The translations under genes were made by a program, and so were the position numbers. Positions 1 to 9,700 of a DNA stretch of 64,000 bases are shown in pieces. The stretch covers positions 78,860 through 142,859 of the forward strand of contig DXBP01000049.1 of assembly GCA_019116445.1 (NCBI GenBank), written 5' to 3'. A model generated the notes under the pieces. It saw only the letters and a list, made by a program, of their open reading frames with translations. It was not told where the DNA came from and made no database searches. The first letter of the stretch is position 1. Every line of letters begins with the position of its first letter. Origin of the DNA: Candidatus Gemmiger excrementigallinarum (GTDB lineage: Bacteria; Bacillota; Clostridia; Oscillospirales; Ruminococcaceae).

Positions 1-673
1 TCGCCATCCGGGTCAGCAACGTGTCTCCGGCTTCGTGCAGGTCATCCACCAGTACGTCCTCGACAATGCGCCCCTCGTGCACGATGAGCGCCCGGTCCAG
101 AAAATGCTCCACATCCTCCAGATAATGGGTCGTCAGCAGGATGGTTTCGCCGCCGTGGAGGGTGCCGCTCATCAGCTTGATGAAATCCTTGCGGGTGAAG
201 GGGTCCTTGCCCAGGAACGGTTCGTCCATCAGGTAGTAGGCCGCCCGCTTGGCAAACCCGGCGGCCAGTTCCACCCGGGCTTTCTGCCCCGTGGAGAGAT
301 GCCCGATCACATCCTTGCCCGAAAGGCTGAAAAAGTCCAGGAATTCTTTGTACCGTACCTCGTCAAAGGCCGGATTCAGGTCCGCCAGCATGGCGCCGTA
401 CTCCGCCGTCGTCAGGGTGGGGTAGTAGCTGCCCTCGCCGGTGATGTAGCTGATGCGCTCGTACTGCGCCGCCGCGGGTTTGCCGTCGAACAGCGCCTGC
501 CCCTGGGCGGGCAGCAGCCCCGCCATCGACCGCAAAAGCGTCGTCTTGCCGGCACCGTTCTCGCCCAGGATGCCCACGATCTGGCCGTCCGGTACCGTAA
601 AATCCGCCCCCAGCAGGCCCACTTCGGCCCCGTGTTTGCGGTAGGTTTTCCGCAGATTCTTCACTTCGATCAT
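1..673 (-). CDS. ABC transporter ATP-binding protein (partial, runs off window start)
   Basis: Reverse-strand translation MIEVKNLRKTYRKHGAEVGLLGADFTVPDGQIVGILGENGAGKTTLLRSMAG... with Walker A GENGAGKT and a signature-like LSTGQKARVELA; clusters with permease and GntR regulator. Confidence 0.88.
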   Translation of the reverse strand, partial: MIEVKNLRKTYRKHGAEVGLLGADFTVPDGQIVGILGENGAGKTTLLRSMAGLLPAQGQALFDGKPAAAQYERISYITGEGSYYPTLTTAEYGAMLADLNPAFDEVRYKEFLDFFSLSGKDVIGHLSTGQKARVELAAGFAKRAAYYLMDEPFLGKDPFTRKDFIKLMSGTLHGGETILLTTHYLEDVEHFLDRALIVHEGRIVEDVLVDDLHEAGDTLLTRMA

Positions 674-2085
674 GGCAGTATTCCTCCGTCTGTTTGCAGT
701 GTGTCAAAGGTGATAAAACGGTCGGCGTGCAGGTTGCGCGTCTGGTACCACTGCGCCCAGTCCCGCTCATTGCCGGTCTGGATGCGTCCCAGGTAGGTCA
801 TGTGCCCGGTGTCCAGCTCGTAGACCCGCAGCTCGATGCCGTTCTCCGACGGCGAGATGACCTTTCTGTTGCCGCCCAGGTACTGTGCAGACTGTCCCTT
901 GGCCAGCAGTATCTTGTTCCCGGCTTCGTTCAGCGCCACGGCGTCGGGCAGGACGAGGTCCTTGTCCTCCACCAGGTCGGTCATGGTAAAGGCGCCGTTT
1001 TCCGCCCGCAGCAGCACCAGCCAGCTGGCGTCGGCGCTGATCCGCAGGAAGGCTTCGCCGTCGGTGGCGCGGGGCAGCAGCGTGGTGTCGGTAAAAAGGG
1101 CATCCGGCCAGTCCTCCAGTGTGCCCAGCTCCCGGTGATCGGTGCGGCTGCCTGCCGCGTTCACCAGGTCGGCGCAGAGCATCCCCTCCGCCGTGCGGTA
1201 GAGCAGCAGCGTGGAACCATCCGCCATGGCTACCCCGGCCAGCGCCTCCTCGGCGTCCTCCGGGCAGTAGAAGGGTTCCAGCGTGCCGAACTCGGTGGAA
1301 CCGCACAGGATTTCCCGGTCGTAGAGCACCCCGTCCCGGGGCAGGGCGGCAATTTCGTCGGCGGTCAGGCCATCGGCCCGGTACAGCCCCGGTGCCCGGC
1401 CCAGGTAGTCCTTCTCCCAGCAGACGCCGTATCCGGCGCCCAGTGTAAAGCAGCTGCCCCCGGTGGGGTCGTAGGGCCAGGCGTCCTCCGACTGTATACT
1501 GCCGTCGGTCCAGCTGTAGTCGTAATTGGTGCTCAGCTCGGAAACGTGGACCGATTCAGGGGCCAGCGTGGCATGGGCGGTGGCGTAGGGCTCGGTGGGG
1601 GCCTCCCCGGCAGCCAGCCGTATCATCGTGTCGTCGGGCAGACGAAGGGTGTACATCCGCAGCACGGTGTCCACCGGTGCCGAGAGAAACCGGCTGCCGT
1701 CCGAAGCGGAACCGGTGAAGGACGCCGCCCCGTTGACGGCATCCCGGTCCTCCGGCGGGACCACACAGCTGCGGCCCACCGAAAACCAGCTGTACCGACC
1801 GGCCTCCGCGGTTTTGGCCGGGGCGTCCAGTTCCATTTCGGTGTTCAGTTTGCCGTCCTGCAGGGTGAAGTGGAGCAGGTCGTAGTAGCGGTTCCAGCCT
1901 ATCTGTCCCGACAGAGTGAATCCTTCCAGCTGGGAGGCGTCGGCGATCTGGTCGTTGAGGGTGGGCGCAATGCTCCGCCAGCCGCTGTGCAGCCAGAGGG
2001 TCAGTCCTGCCCCCACCAAAAGGCACGCGGCGGCCAGCACCGCCAGCCCCGCCGCCGGGCAAAACCGTTTGCGGGTGACTTTCAT
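670..2085 (-). CDS. membrane-anchored hypothetical protein (paralogue of next gene)
   Basis: 471 aa ORF, N-terminal TM segment, shares motifs LEPFYCPxDA..AL.G.AMADGS.LLLY with the adjacent ORF; overlaps neighbouring start codons. Confidence 0.75.
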   Translation of the reverse strand: MKVTRKRFCPAAGLAVLAAACLLVGAGLTLWLHSGWRSIAPTLNDQIADASQLEGFTLSGQIGWNRYYDLLHFTLQDGKLNTEMELDAPAKTAEAGRYSWFSVGRSCVVPPEDRDAVNGAASFTGSASDGSRFLSAPVDTVLRMYTLRLPDDTMIRLAAGEAPTEPYATAHATLAPESVHVSELSTNYDYSWTDGSIQSEDAWPYDPTGGSCFTLGAGYGVCWEKDYLGRAPGLYRADGLTADEIAALPRDGVLYDREILCGSTEFGTLEPFYCPEDAEEALAGVAMADGSTLLLYRTAEGMLCADLVNAAGSRTDHRELGTLEDWPDALFTDTTLLPRATDGEAFLRISADASWLVLLRAENGAFTMTDLVEDKDLVLPDAVALNEAGNKILLAKGQSAQYLGGNRKVISPSENGIELRVYELDTGHMTYLGRIQTGNERDWAQWYQTRNLHADRFITFDTLQTDGGILP

Positions 2086-3488
2086 GTAAGGTTACCTCCT
2101 TCCAGCGGGTCAAAGGTCAGGTAGCGGTCTTTGCGCTGCCGGCTGTAGGCATCGTAAAGGTTGCCCCAGTCCCGGTCAGTGCCCGTGCGCAGCAGGCCCC
2201 GGTAGCTGGCGCCGCCCGTCAACGGCTGCACTTCCAGCAGAATACCATCCTCCGGCTGGTTGCCGTTGTCGGCGGCAGGCAGCGGTGCGTCGTGGAACCA
2301 GGCCAGCAGCAGGGCGTTGCCCTCGGCGTTGAGCACCGCCGTCACGGCGGTGTTGGCAGGGTCCTGGTCCTGACAGTGTACCACCGTGAACTTACCGTCC
2401 GCCACCCGGAGTGCTGCCAGTTTGGAGGTGCGGTTCTCCGTCCCCGAGGGACTGAGGTCCATGCTGGACAGGCTCACCACGGCGTCCCGGTCGGTGGTGC
2501 GGGTCTTTACTTCGGCGCTGTAGGTGTCGCCCTCCGGCAGGCTGGTCACCTGCTGGTGGTCGATGCGGTTGCCGCTGCCGTCCACCAGGTCGGCCCACAC
2601 CGTGTTGTCGGCGTCCAGGTAGAGCAGCAGGGAACTGCCGTCTGCCATCGCCGCGCCGACCAGCGCCTGCGCAGCGTCGTCGGGGCAGTAGAAGGGCTCC
2701 AGCGACCCGAACCCGGTGGTGGCGCAGAGAATGTCCTCCCCGCCGCGGGTGCCGTCCCGGGGCAAAGCGGCGACTTCGTCTTCGGTCAGGCCGTTCACCC
2801 GGTACAGCCCCGGCGCTTTGCCCAGATAGTCCTGCTCCCAGCAGACCACCGGGACACCGTCCAGCACAAAGGGCCGCGCATCCACGATGGAATCGGGCCA
2901 GCTGTTCCGGGCGGCGGTGTCGGGGTTGTTCCAGTCGAAGTCGTAGCGGTAGTCCAGCTCGTAGTCGTTGGCCTGGCTCTCCAGCATCACCGGCTCTTCG
3001 GGGGTGTACTCCCCGGCGGAAAACCGCACGATGCGGTTCTCCTGCCCCGGGAAGATTACCGACAGGGTGTACATCCGGTCCAGCCGGGTCACCACTGTCT
3101 GCACCGTGCGGTCGCTGTCACTGAGCTGCGGCACTTCGGTGGCACTGCGCTCGGCGGCGGCCCGCTCCGCCGTGGCGATGGCGTAGGTCTGGACGGTGCT
3201 TACGATCGGCCGGTCAAGAAAGGGCGCGTCCTCGTCATCAAACACCAGTTCGGTGTCCAGATACCCGTCGTGCAGCGAAAAATGCAGGCTGTCGTGGCTG
3301 AAGTTCCAGTTCAGGCGGCCGTTCAGCGTGAATCCCCGCAGGGCGGCGGGGTCCCCGGCCAGGTCCTCCAGCGTCACGTCGATGGCACGCCAGCCCAGAT
3401 GCAGCCAGGCCGTGCACAGCAGCACCACCGCCAGCGCCAGCACCCCCAGGGGCGCAAGGCCCCGGCGGAATCGGTTGGTTTTGGGCAT
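2082..3488 (-). CDS. membrane-anchored hypothetical protein (paralogue of previous gene)
   Basis: ORF with likely start MPKTNRFRRGLAPLGVLALAVVLL; same architecture as the 670-2085 product. Confidence 0.75.
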   Translation of the reverse strand: MPKTNRFRRGLAPLGVLALAVVLLCTAWLHLGWRAIDVTLEDLAGDPAALRGFTLNGRLNWNFSHDSLHFSLHDGYLDTELVFDDEDAPFLDRPIVSTVQTYAIATAERAAAERSATEVPQLSDSDRTVQTVVTRLDRMYTLSVIFPGQENRIVRFSAGEYTPEEPVMLESQANDYELDYRYDFDWNNPDTAARNSWPDSIVDARPFVLDGVPVVCWEQDYLGKAPGLYRVNGLTEDEVAALPRDGTRGGEDILCATTGFGSLEPFYCPDDAAQALVGAAMADGSSLLLYLDADNTVWADLVDGSGNRIDHQQVTSLPEGDTYSAEVKTRTTDRDAVVSLSSMDLSPSGTENRTSKLAALRVADGKFTVVHCQDQDPANTAVTAVLNAEGNALLLAWFHDAPLPAADNGNQPEDGILLEVQPLTGGASYRGLLRTGTDRDWGNLYDAYSRQRKDRYLTFDPLEGGNLT

Positions 3489-3502
3489 ACAGACCCCTCC
3501 TT

Positions 3503-4285
3503 TCAGGCCGTTTCGGCGCGGCGGATGGCCCGCAGCGCCCACCAGATGCTGAATACCACCAGTATCGCCAGCACTGCTGCCGACACCAGTGTGTTGTGCA
3601 CCAGAGCGTCATAGGCGCTGTAAAGGGCAAAATCTTTCTCCCACTGGAACAGCAGCAGGCAGCAGACGCCGCACACCACCCCGATGACCACCGCCACGGC
3701 CCGGCGCCAGCCCCGGTGCAGCCGCACGCAGGTCAGCAGCAGCGCCGAAGCCAGCAGCGTCACCGCCAGCAGCACAAACTGGGCGGGGCGGCGGGGCAGC
3801 AGCCAGTAGAGGGAATCGCTGAGCATCACCTGCTCATACAGGCTCTGGGCGGGCATGGCGGCGCCCAGCTTTTCCATCGCCCGGGCGGAATCCATGGCCT
3901 GCACCGGGAAGAAATACACAAGGTACATCACCAGCTGCAGGGCCACCACCCCCAGTTCCAGCACAGCGGCGGTCAGCACCTGGGCCGCCAGCCGGGCAGC
4001 CGGGGGCACCGGCAGCGTCAGCCAGGTGTAGCTGCATTTGGCCCGCTTCCAGTCGTTCACCGCCGGCCCTGCCAGCAGCCCCGCCAGCAGAAATACCAGC
4101 AGGAACACCTGGAACTGGAATCCTTCCTCATAACAGGCTGCCAGCCCCATGCCCAGCATATCATTGCGGCGGGCGGTGAACAGCAGCACGGCCAGCTGTT
4201 CCAGGGCAAAGACCCCGCACAGAATGCCGTAGGCCCGGCGGGCCAGCCGCCAGTTCCAACCGGCCAGGGAAAAAATCTGTTTCAT
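3503..4285 (-). CDS. ABC transporter permease-like membrane protein
   Basis: MKQIFSLAGWNWRLARRAYGILCG..., multiple hydrophobic segments; in GntR/ABC cluster. Confidence 0.65.
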   Translation of the reverse strand: MKQIFSLAGWNWRLARRAYGILCGVFALEQLAVLLFTARRNDMLGMGLAACYEEGFQFQVFLLVFLLAGLLAGPAVNDWKRAKCSYTWLTLPVPPAARLAAQVLTAAVLELGVVALQLVMYLVYFFPVQAMDSARAMEKLGAAMPAQSLYEQVMLSDSLYWLLPRRPAQFVLLAVTLLASALLLTCVRLHRGWRRAVAVVIGVVCGVCCLLLFQWEKDFALYSAYDALVHNTLVSAAVLAILVVFSIWWALRAIRRAETA

Positions 4286-4353
4286 ACCATGCACTCCTTT
4301 TTTGTCGTCCCACGGGCGTATTACTTGGCTAATACACCTGCGGTATAAAAAAT

Positions 4354-4731
4354 TCACTCGTCGCCCCACAGTTCGCTCACCAGGGCGATCACTTTCTTGT
4401 AACTGAGCTGGTTTTGCTTTGCCTCGTCCACAAACCGCTGTACCAGCCCCCGGGTCAGTTCCTCATCGATAGCTTCCTGCAGCTGGGGCGTCAGCCGTAC
4501 CACGCTGCCGTTGTTGCCGTCGGTGTAGATGTAGCCTTCCTCCGTCATCAGGCGGTAGGCTTTCTGGGCCGTGTTGGGGTTGATGCCGGTTTGGGCCGCC
4601 AGTTCCCGGCGACTGGGCATGGTGTCGCCGTCCTGCACGGTGCCCAGCAGGATCTGCCGTTTCAGGTACTCGGCAATCTGCTGGTAGACGGGCGCGCGGT
4701 CATGGAACTGCAGCCCGCTGAAATTGACCAT
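4354..4731 (-). CDS. GntR family transcriptional regulator (YtrA-like)
   Basis: MVNFSGLQFHDRAPVYQQIAEYLKRQILLGTVQDGDTMPSRRELAAQTGINPNTAQKAYRLMTEEGYIYT: classic GntR wHTH. Confidence 0.93.
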   Translation of the reverse strand: MVNFSGLQFHDRAPVYQQIAEYLKRQILLGTVQDGDTMPSRRELAAQTGINPNTAQKAYRLMTEEGYIYTDGNNGSVVRLTPQLQEAIDEELTRGLVQRFVDEAKQNQLSYKKVIALVSELWGDE

Positions 4732-4883
4732 TGAATCCCCTGCCTTTCTATGGATTTTGACTGTATTATACCCATAGTACACGCGCCTGTCAACCCCGGT
4801 TGCGGCATTTTGTGCATCCTGCTGGCAAAAAAGGGCGGTTTCTGGTATACTGTACACAAACCACCCCGACGGGATGTGATAGG

Positions 4884-6092
4884 ATGAAAAAACGCGGACT
4901 TCTTTCCCTGGCGCTGGCGGCGGCGCTGCTGTGCGGCTGCACCGGCGCCGACGGCAAGATCTACGGCCAGGGCAAGGTGCTGGACTATGTGGATTCGGTC
5001 TGCACCGAACCCTATGAGCTGGTGGGCACCGAGCTGGTGGCCGAGGAACCCGACGATATGCGGTACGATTTTGTTACCAGGGAGCGGGGGCTGGCCTTCA
5101 CGGCCCACAGCTACCTTGCGGCAATCACCATCGATGCCACGGTGACCAGCTGGTATACCCGGGAAATCTCCTGCGATTACGTCAGCCGGGTGCACGACCT
5201 CTACCGGGAGGACATCGACGCGGCCCTGGCAAAGGGCAAGACCTGGCTGCCCGAGCCGGAATGGATGTACGCCGTGACCTTTGCCGACCTGGACAACATC
5301 ACCGATACCCTGCTGGCCGCCGATGCCATTTACAGTGCCGAACTGGCCTACAACCCGCCGGAATTCCTGGCCGAACACCCGGCGGCCACGGTGCATCTGG
5401 TGTGGCAGCGCAGCGAGGCGGAAGCCCTGGAACACAAAACCTGGGTCAACCTCACCGATGTTTCCCTCACCGGCCAGCAGGACCGGCAGACCCTCTATGA
5501 CCGGCTGGCCGGGGTCTACGCCCAGGCGGTGGTGGACAAAAAGGTGGAGGATGGCAGCGTCCCGGCGGCCTATCTGGCCGGAAAGCACCGCAGCCGGCTG
5601 GACGCCCTGGAACTGAACGGTGCGCCGCTGGCCTATGATACCGAGGACAACCCCTACAATCCCTTTGGGCTGATCACCGATGATTTTCTGGGCGCCTGGT
5701 ACAGCTACGGGGCGGACAGCTACCTGCTGGCCATGGACATCGGGTATATGAGCGACGGCAGCAGCTTCCCCCTCATTGCCCGGGAGTATGCGCTGGCCCT
5801 GGGGGGCAGCTACACCCGGGAAACCGACGAGAAAGGCCGCAGCGACAGCAGCTGGACCATCGGCGGCGATACCTGGCGGATGCGTTCGACCTACAGGGAC
5901 GGGAAGGTGCTGGACTTCACGGTGGAAAAGAACGGCCAGCCCCTGGACCTGACCTGGTATACCGTGGACCAGGAGAGCGAGGTCGGGGCCACCTTCTGCG
6001 TGGGCTTGCCGGCGGAGGATTTCTGCCGGCTGTTTGGCCTGGGATATGAGGCGGACGAGGATGCCGGCTGCCTGCGGTTTTACACCGCATAA
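4884..6092 (+). CDS. hypothetical lipoprotein
   Basis: MKKRGLLSLALAAALLCGC lipobox; 403 aa. Confidence 0.75.
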   Translation: MKKRGLLSLALAAALLCGCTGADGKIYGQGKVLDYVDSVCTEPYELVGTELVAEEPDDMRYDFVTRERGLAFTAHSYLAAITIDATVTSWYTREISCDYVSRVHDLYREDIDAALAKGKTWLPEPEWMYAVTFADLDNITDTLLAADAIYSAELAYNPPEFLAEHPAATVHLVWQRSEAEALEHKTWVNLTDVSLTGQQDRQTLYDRLAGVYAQAVVDKKVEDGSVPAAYLAGKHRSRLDALELNGAPLAYDTEDNPYNPFGLITDDFLGAWYSYGADSYLLAMDIGYMSDGSSFPLIAREYALALGGSYTRETDEKGRSDSSWTIGGDTWRMRSTYRDGKVLDFTVEKNGQPLDLTWYTVDQESEVGATFCVGLPAEDFCRLFGLGYEADEDAGCLRFYTA

Positions 6093-6109
6093 AGAAAAAA
6101 TGTGTGTAT

Positions 6110-6140
6110 GCGCCCCCGCGCTGAGCGGGGGCGCCTTTTG
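6110..6140 (+). terminator. intrinsic terminator
   Basis: GCGCCCCCGC-GCTGA-GCGGGGGCGC followed by CTTTTGTT. Confidence 0.8.
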
Positions 6141-6277
6141 TTGTGCGGCGCGATCTTCCCCGGAAAAAGGTGGGCACGGGGCAATTTCCACAAAGTTGAC
6201 ACAATATTTTCAGCAGTTTGTTACGATTGGGCCCTACAATACCCCTAAAACCGTTCAAAGGGGGAGAATTTTTCATT

Positions 6278-7387
6278 ATGATAACGGTGGAACACCTGAC
6301 CAAGCGGTATGGCGATTTCACGGCGGTGGACGACATTTCCTTCACCATCGAGGATGGCCATATCTACGGCTTTCTCGGGCCCAACGGCGCCGGCAAATCC
6401 ACGACCATGAACATCATGACGGGATGCCTGGCCGCCACGTCCGGCGAGGTGAAGATCGACGGCTACGATATTTTTGAGCAGGCACGCCAGGCCAAGCAGT
6501 GCATCGGCTACCTGCCCGAGATCCCGCCGCTGTACACCGACGAAACGCCGGAGGAGTACCTGCGCTTTGTGGCGGAGGCCAAGGGGGTAGCCAAGAAGGA
6601 CATCCCGGGCGAGGTGGCCCGGGTCATGGAGGAAACCCGCCTGACCGAGATGGAAAACCGGCTTATCCGCAACCTGTCCAAGGGGTACCGCCAGCGTGTG
6701 GGCATTGCCCAGGCGCTGCTGGGCAATCCGCGGTACATCATTCTGGATGAGCCCACCGTGGGCCTGGACCCCTTGCAGATCATCGAGATCCGCGACCTCA
6801 TCCGGGAACTGGGGCAAAAGCACACGGTCATCCTCAGTTCCCACATCCTCAGCGAGGTGCAGGCCATCTGCGAGAGCGTGCTGATCATTGCCCACGGCAA
6901 ACTGGTGGCCTTCGATACGCCCCAGAACCTGCAGCGGACGCTGGCCGCCAACAACCGCCTGGTGATCACGGCGGAATGTGACGAGGCCGCCCTGCGGGCC
7001 ATCCTGGACGACCAGACGGTGGTGGCGGATTACACGGTGGAACCCGATGCCCGGCCCGAGGCCCCGGCGGCTGCGCCCGCCGAAGCGGCGGAGCCTGCCG
7101 ATGCCGCCGATACCGAAGCCGTGCCGGCGCCCCTGGACCCGGAAACCGCCGTGCTGCCGGCGGACCCGGCCGTTGCCCCCGGGGAACCGGCCCTCTGCAA
7201 GGCTACGGTAACGCTGGCCGGGGACCCTGTGACCGCCTGCCGCACGCTGTTCTTCGCCTTCGCCCAGGCGCGGTGTGCCCTTTTGCAGATGACGCCCCTC
7301 AAGGCGGATCTGGAAAACATCTTCATCGAACTCACCGAGGACGAACCGTCCGGAAAGGAGGCGACAGACCATGAAAGCGGTGTTTAA
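6278..7387 (+). CDS. ABC transporter ATP-binding protein (GldA-like)
   Basis: MITVEHLTKRYGDFTAVDDISFTIEDGHIYGFLGPNGAGKSTTMNIMTG; LSKGYRQRVGIAQALLG; LDEPTVGLDP. Confidence 0.93.
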   Translation: MITVEHLTKRYGDFTAVDDISFTIEDGHIYGFLGPNGAGKSTTMNIMTGCLAATSGEVKIDGYDIFEQARQAKQCIGYLPEIPPLYTDETPEEYLRFVAEAKGVAKKDIPGEVARVMEETRLTEMENRLIRNLSKGYRQRVGIAQALLGNPRYIILDEPTVGLDPLQIIEIRDLIRELGQKHTVILSSHILSEVQAICESVLIIAHGKLVAFDTPQNLQRTLAANNRLVITAECDEAALRAILDDQTVVADYTVEPDARPEAPAAAPAEAAEPADAADTEAVPAPLDPETAVLPADPAVAPGEPALCKATVTLAGDPVTACRTLFFAFAQARCALLQMTPLKADLENIFIELTEDEPSGKEATDHESGV

Positions 7388-8234
7388 GCACGAGCTCAGC
7401 CTCTACTATCATGGGCTGCTGGCCTATGTGTTCGGGGCCTTTTTGCTGGAGTTCATCGGCATCGGCGCCATGATGTACAACATCAACCGGGCCGTGGCCA
7501 ACTTCGAGTACGCCCTGGGCACCTTCTGCATCGGATTTGTGGCGCTGGTGCCCATCCTGACCATGCGCGTCATGGCCGAGGAGAAAAAGCAAAAGACCGA
7601 CCAGCTGCTGTCCCTTCTGCCCATCACCGGCGCAGACATCGTCCTGGGCAAATACTTTGCCATGGCGGTGGTGTTCATCGCCCCCATGCTGGTGGCCTGC
7701 GTCTATCCGTTCATCTTCTCTCTCTACGGGGATGTCTACCTGCCCACCTCTTACGGCGCGCTGTTCGCCTTCATCTGCCTGGGGCTGGCCCTTATCGCCA
7801 TCGGTATGTTCATCTCCTCCCTCACCGAATCCCAGGGCATGGCCGCCGGCATCTGCGTGGTCGTCATGCTGTTCTGCTACTACAGCGCCGACCTGGCGGA
7901 CTACATCTCCTCCACGGCCTTCAACGTGGCGGCGCTGCTGGTGCTCTCGGCCCTGCTGGCGCTGCTGGTGCGCCGCCTGACCCGGTCCGATGTGGCAGGG
8001 CTGATCATTCTGGTGCTCTGCGTGGCGGCGGTAGCCATTACCTGGTTCGTCAGCCCCGACTCGCTCCAGACCCTGCTGCCCGACCTGATGAGCAAACTGT
8101 CGCTGTTCGAGCGGTTCTATACCTTCGTCAACGGCGTGTTTGACGTGACCGCCATCATCTATTACGCCAGTGTGGCGGTGTTCTTTCTGTTCCTCTGCGT
8201 ACAATCCTGGGAGAAAAAGAGGTATAACGGATGA
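7371..8234 (+). CDS. ABC transporter permease (GldF-like)
   Basis: MKAVFKHELSLYYHGLLAYVFGAFLLEFIGIG..., polytopic; overlaps preceding ATPase gene. Confidence 0.85.
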   Translation: MKAVFKHELSLYYHGLLAYVFGAFLLEFIGIGAMMYNINRAVANFEYALGTFCIGFVALVPILTMRVMAEEKKQKTDQLLSLLPITGADIVLGKYFAMAVVFIAPMLVACVYPFIFSLYGDVYLPTSYGALFAFICLGLALIAIGMFISSLTESQGMAAGICVVVMLFCYYSADLADYISSTAFNVAALLVLSALLALLVRRLTRSDVAGLIILVLCVAAVAITWFVSPDSLQTLLPDLMSKLSLFERFYTFVNGVFDVTAIIYYASVAVFFLFLCVQSWEKKRYNG

Positions 8235-9700
8235 AAAACAGCTTGCAAAACAAATGGCAGGGTGCCCTGGCCCGCAACCGGCAGGCCCTGAGCACCCGCA
8301 CCGCCAAGGTTGGCGGCTACAGCTTTGTGCTGAGCCTGGTGGTGCTGGCCATCCTGATCGCCGTCAACGTGCTGGCCTCCAAGCTGCCCACCAGCTGGAC
8401 CCAGTTTGATATTTCCGCCGCCCAGCTCTATTCGCTGACCTCCGATACCAAGGTGGTGGTCACGAACCTCCAGCAGGATGTGACCATCTACTGGATCAGC
8501 CAGGCCGGCAAGGAAGATACCGTCATCCAGAAACTGCTGGACCGCTACCAGGAACTTTCCGACCACATCACGGTGGTCAAGAAGGACCCCGACGTCTATC
8601 CCACCTTTGCCCAGCAGTACACCGAGGAAACGGTGATGAACAACTCGCTGGTGGTGGAATCCGGCGACAAGAGCCGCTATATTTCCTACGATAACATCTA
8701 CCAGTACGACACCGGCAGCTATTACACCACCGGTTCGGTGTCCCAGTCCTTTGACGGCGAGGGCCAGATCACCTCGGCCATCGACTATGTGGTCAGCACC
8801 GACCTGCCCCAGGTCTACCTGCTCAGCGGCCACGGCGAGGCGGCCCTGTCCGAAACCTTCGCCGACGAACTGGAACGCAGCAACTACGAAACGGTGGAGG
8901 ATTTCTCTCTGCTGAACGTGGACGCCATCCCCGAGGAGTGCGACGTGCTGCTCATCAACGCCCCCACCAGCGATATTTCCGATGAGGAACTGACGATGCT
9001 GCGCAGCTATGTGCAGGGCGGCGGCAAACTGGTGGTGCTTTCCGGCCCCCAGGAAAACGCCGACCTGCCCAACCTGCAGGCGCTGCTCTCGGACTACGGC
9101 GTCACCGTCAGCGACGGTGTGGTGGTGGATACCAACCGTGATTACTACGCCTTCACGGCACCCTATGTCCTGATGCCTGAGATCGAATCCTCCGACATCA
9201 CCGACCCCCTCAAGGACGGCGATTACCATGTCATCGTGCCCATCGCCGCGGGCCTGACCGTAGGGGAGGATAACGGCGGCGCCACCGTCACTTCGCTGCT
9301 CAAGACTTCCACAGACTCCTTCTCCAAGGCGGCGGGCTATGCCATGACCACCTACGATAAGGAGGACGGCGACATCGACGGCCCCTTCACGCTGGCGGTG
9401 TCGGTGGAGGATGCCACAGCGGGCGGCCGCCTGCTGTGGGTGGCCAGCGACTACCTGCTGGATGATATGTACAACTCCTATTCGTCGGGGGCCAACCTGG
9501 ACTTCGTCATGAACGGCCTGTCCTGGATGATCGGCAACACCGACGCGGTGTCCATCCGCAGTAAGTCCCTGGACTACAACTATCTGACCATCAGCTCTTC
9601 TTCGGCCGCCTGGCTCAAGGTCTGCATGATCGGCATTATCCCGGTGGGCTTCCTGCTGCTGGGCCTGGATGAAGTACTGCGCAGGAGGAAAAAGGTATGA
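8231..9700 (+). CDS. GldG-family auxiliary ABC component
   Basis: Long extracytoplasmic domain, N- and C-terminal TM (LKVCMIGIIPVGFLLLGLDEVLRRRKKV); coupled gene order with GldA/GldF homologues. Confidence 0.82.
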   Translation: MKNSLQNKWQGALARNRQALSTRTAKVGGYSFVLSLVVLAILIAVNVLASKLPTSWTQFDISAAQLYSLTSDTKVVVTNLQQDVTIYWISQAGKEDTVIQKLLDRYQELSDHITVVKKDPDVYPTFAQQYTEETVMNNSLVVESGDKSRYISYDNIYQYDTGSYYTTGSVSQSFDGEGQITSAIDYVVSTDLPQVYLLSGHGEAALSETFADELERSNYETVEDFSLLNVDAIPEECDVLLINAPTSDISDEELTMLRSYVQGGGKLVVLSGPQENADLPNLQALLSDYGVTVSDGVVVDTNRDYYAFTAPYVLMPEIESSDITDPLKDGDYHVIVPIAAGLTVGEDNGGATVTSLLKTSTDSFSKAAGYAMTTYDKEDGDIDGPFTLAVSVEDATAGGRLLWVASDYLLDDMYNSYSSGANLDFVMNGLSWMIGNTDAVSIRSKSLDYNYLTISSSSAAWLKVCMIGIIPVGFLLLGLDEVLRRRKKV

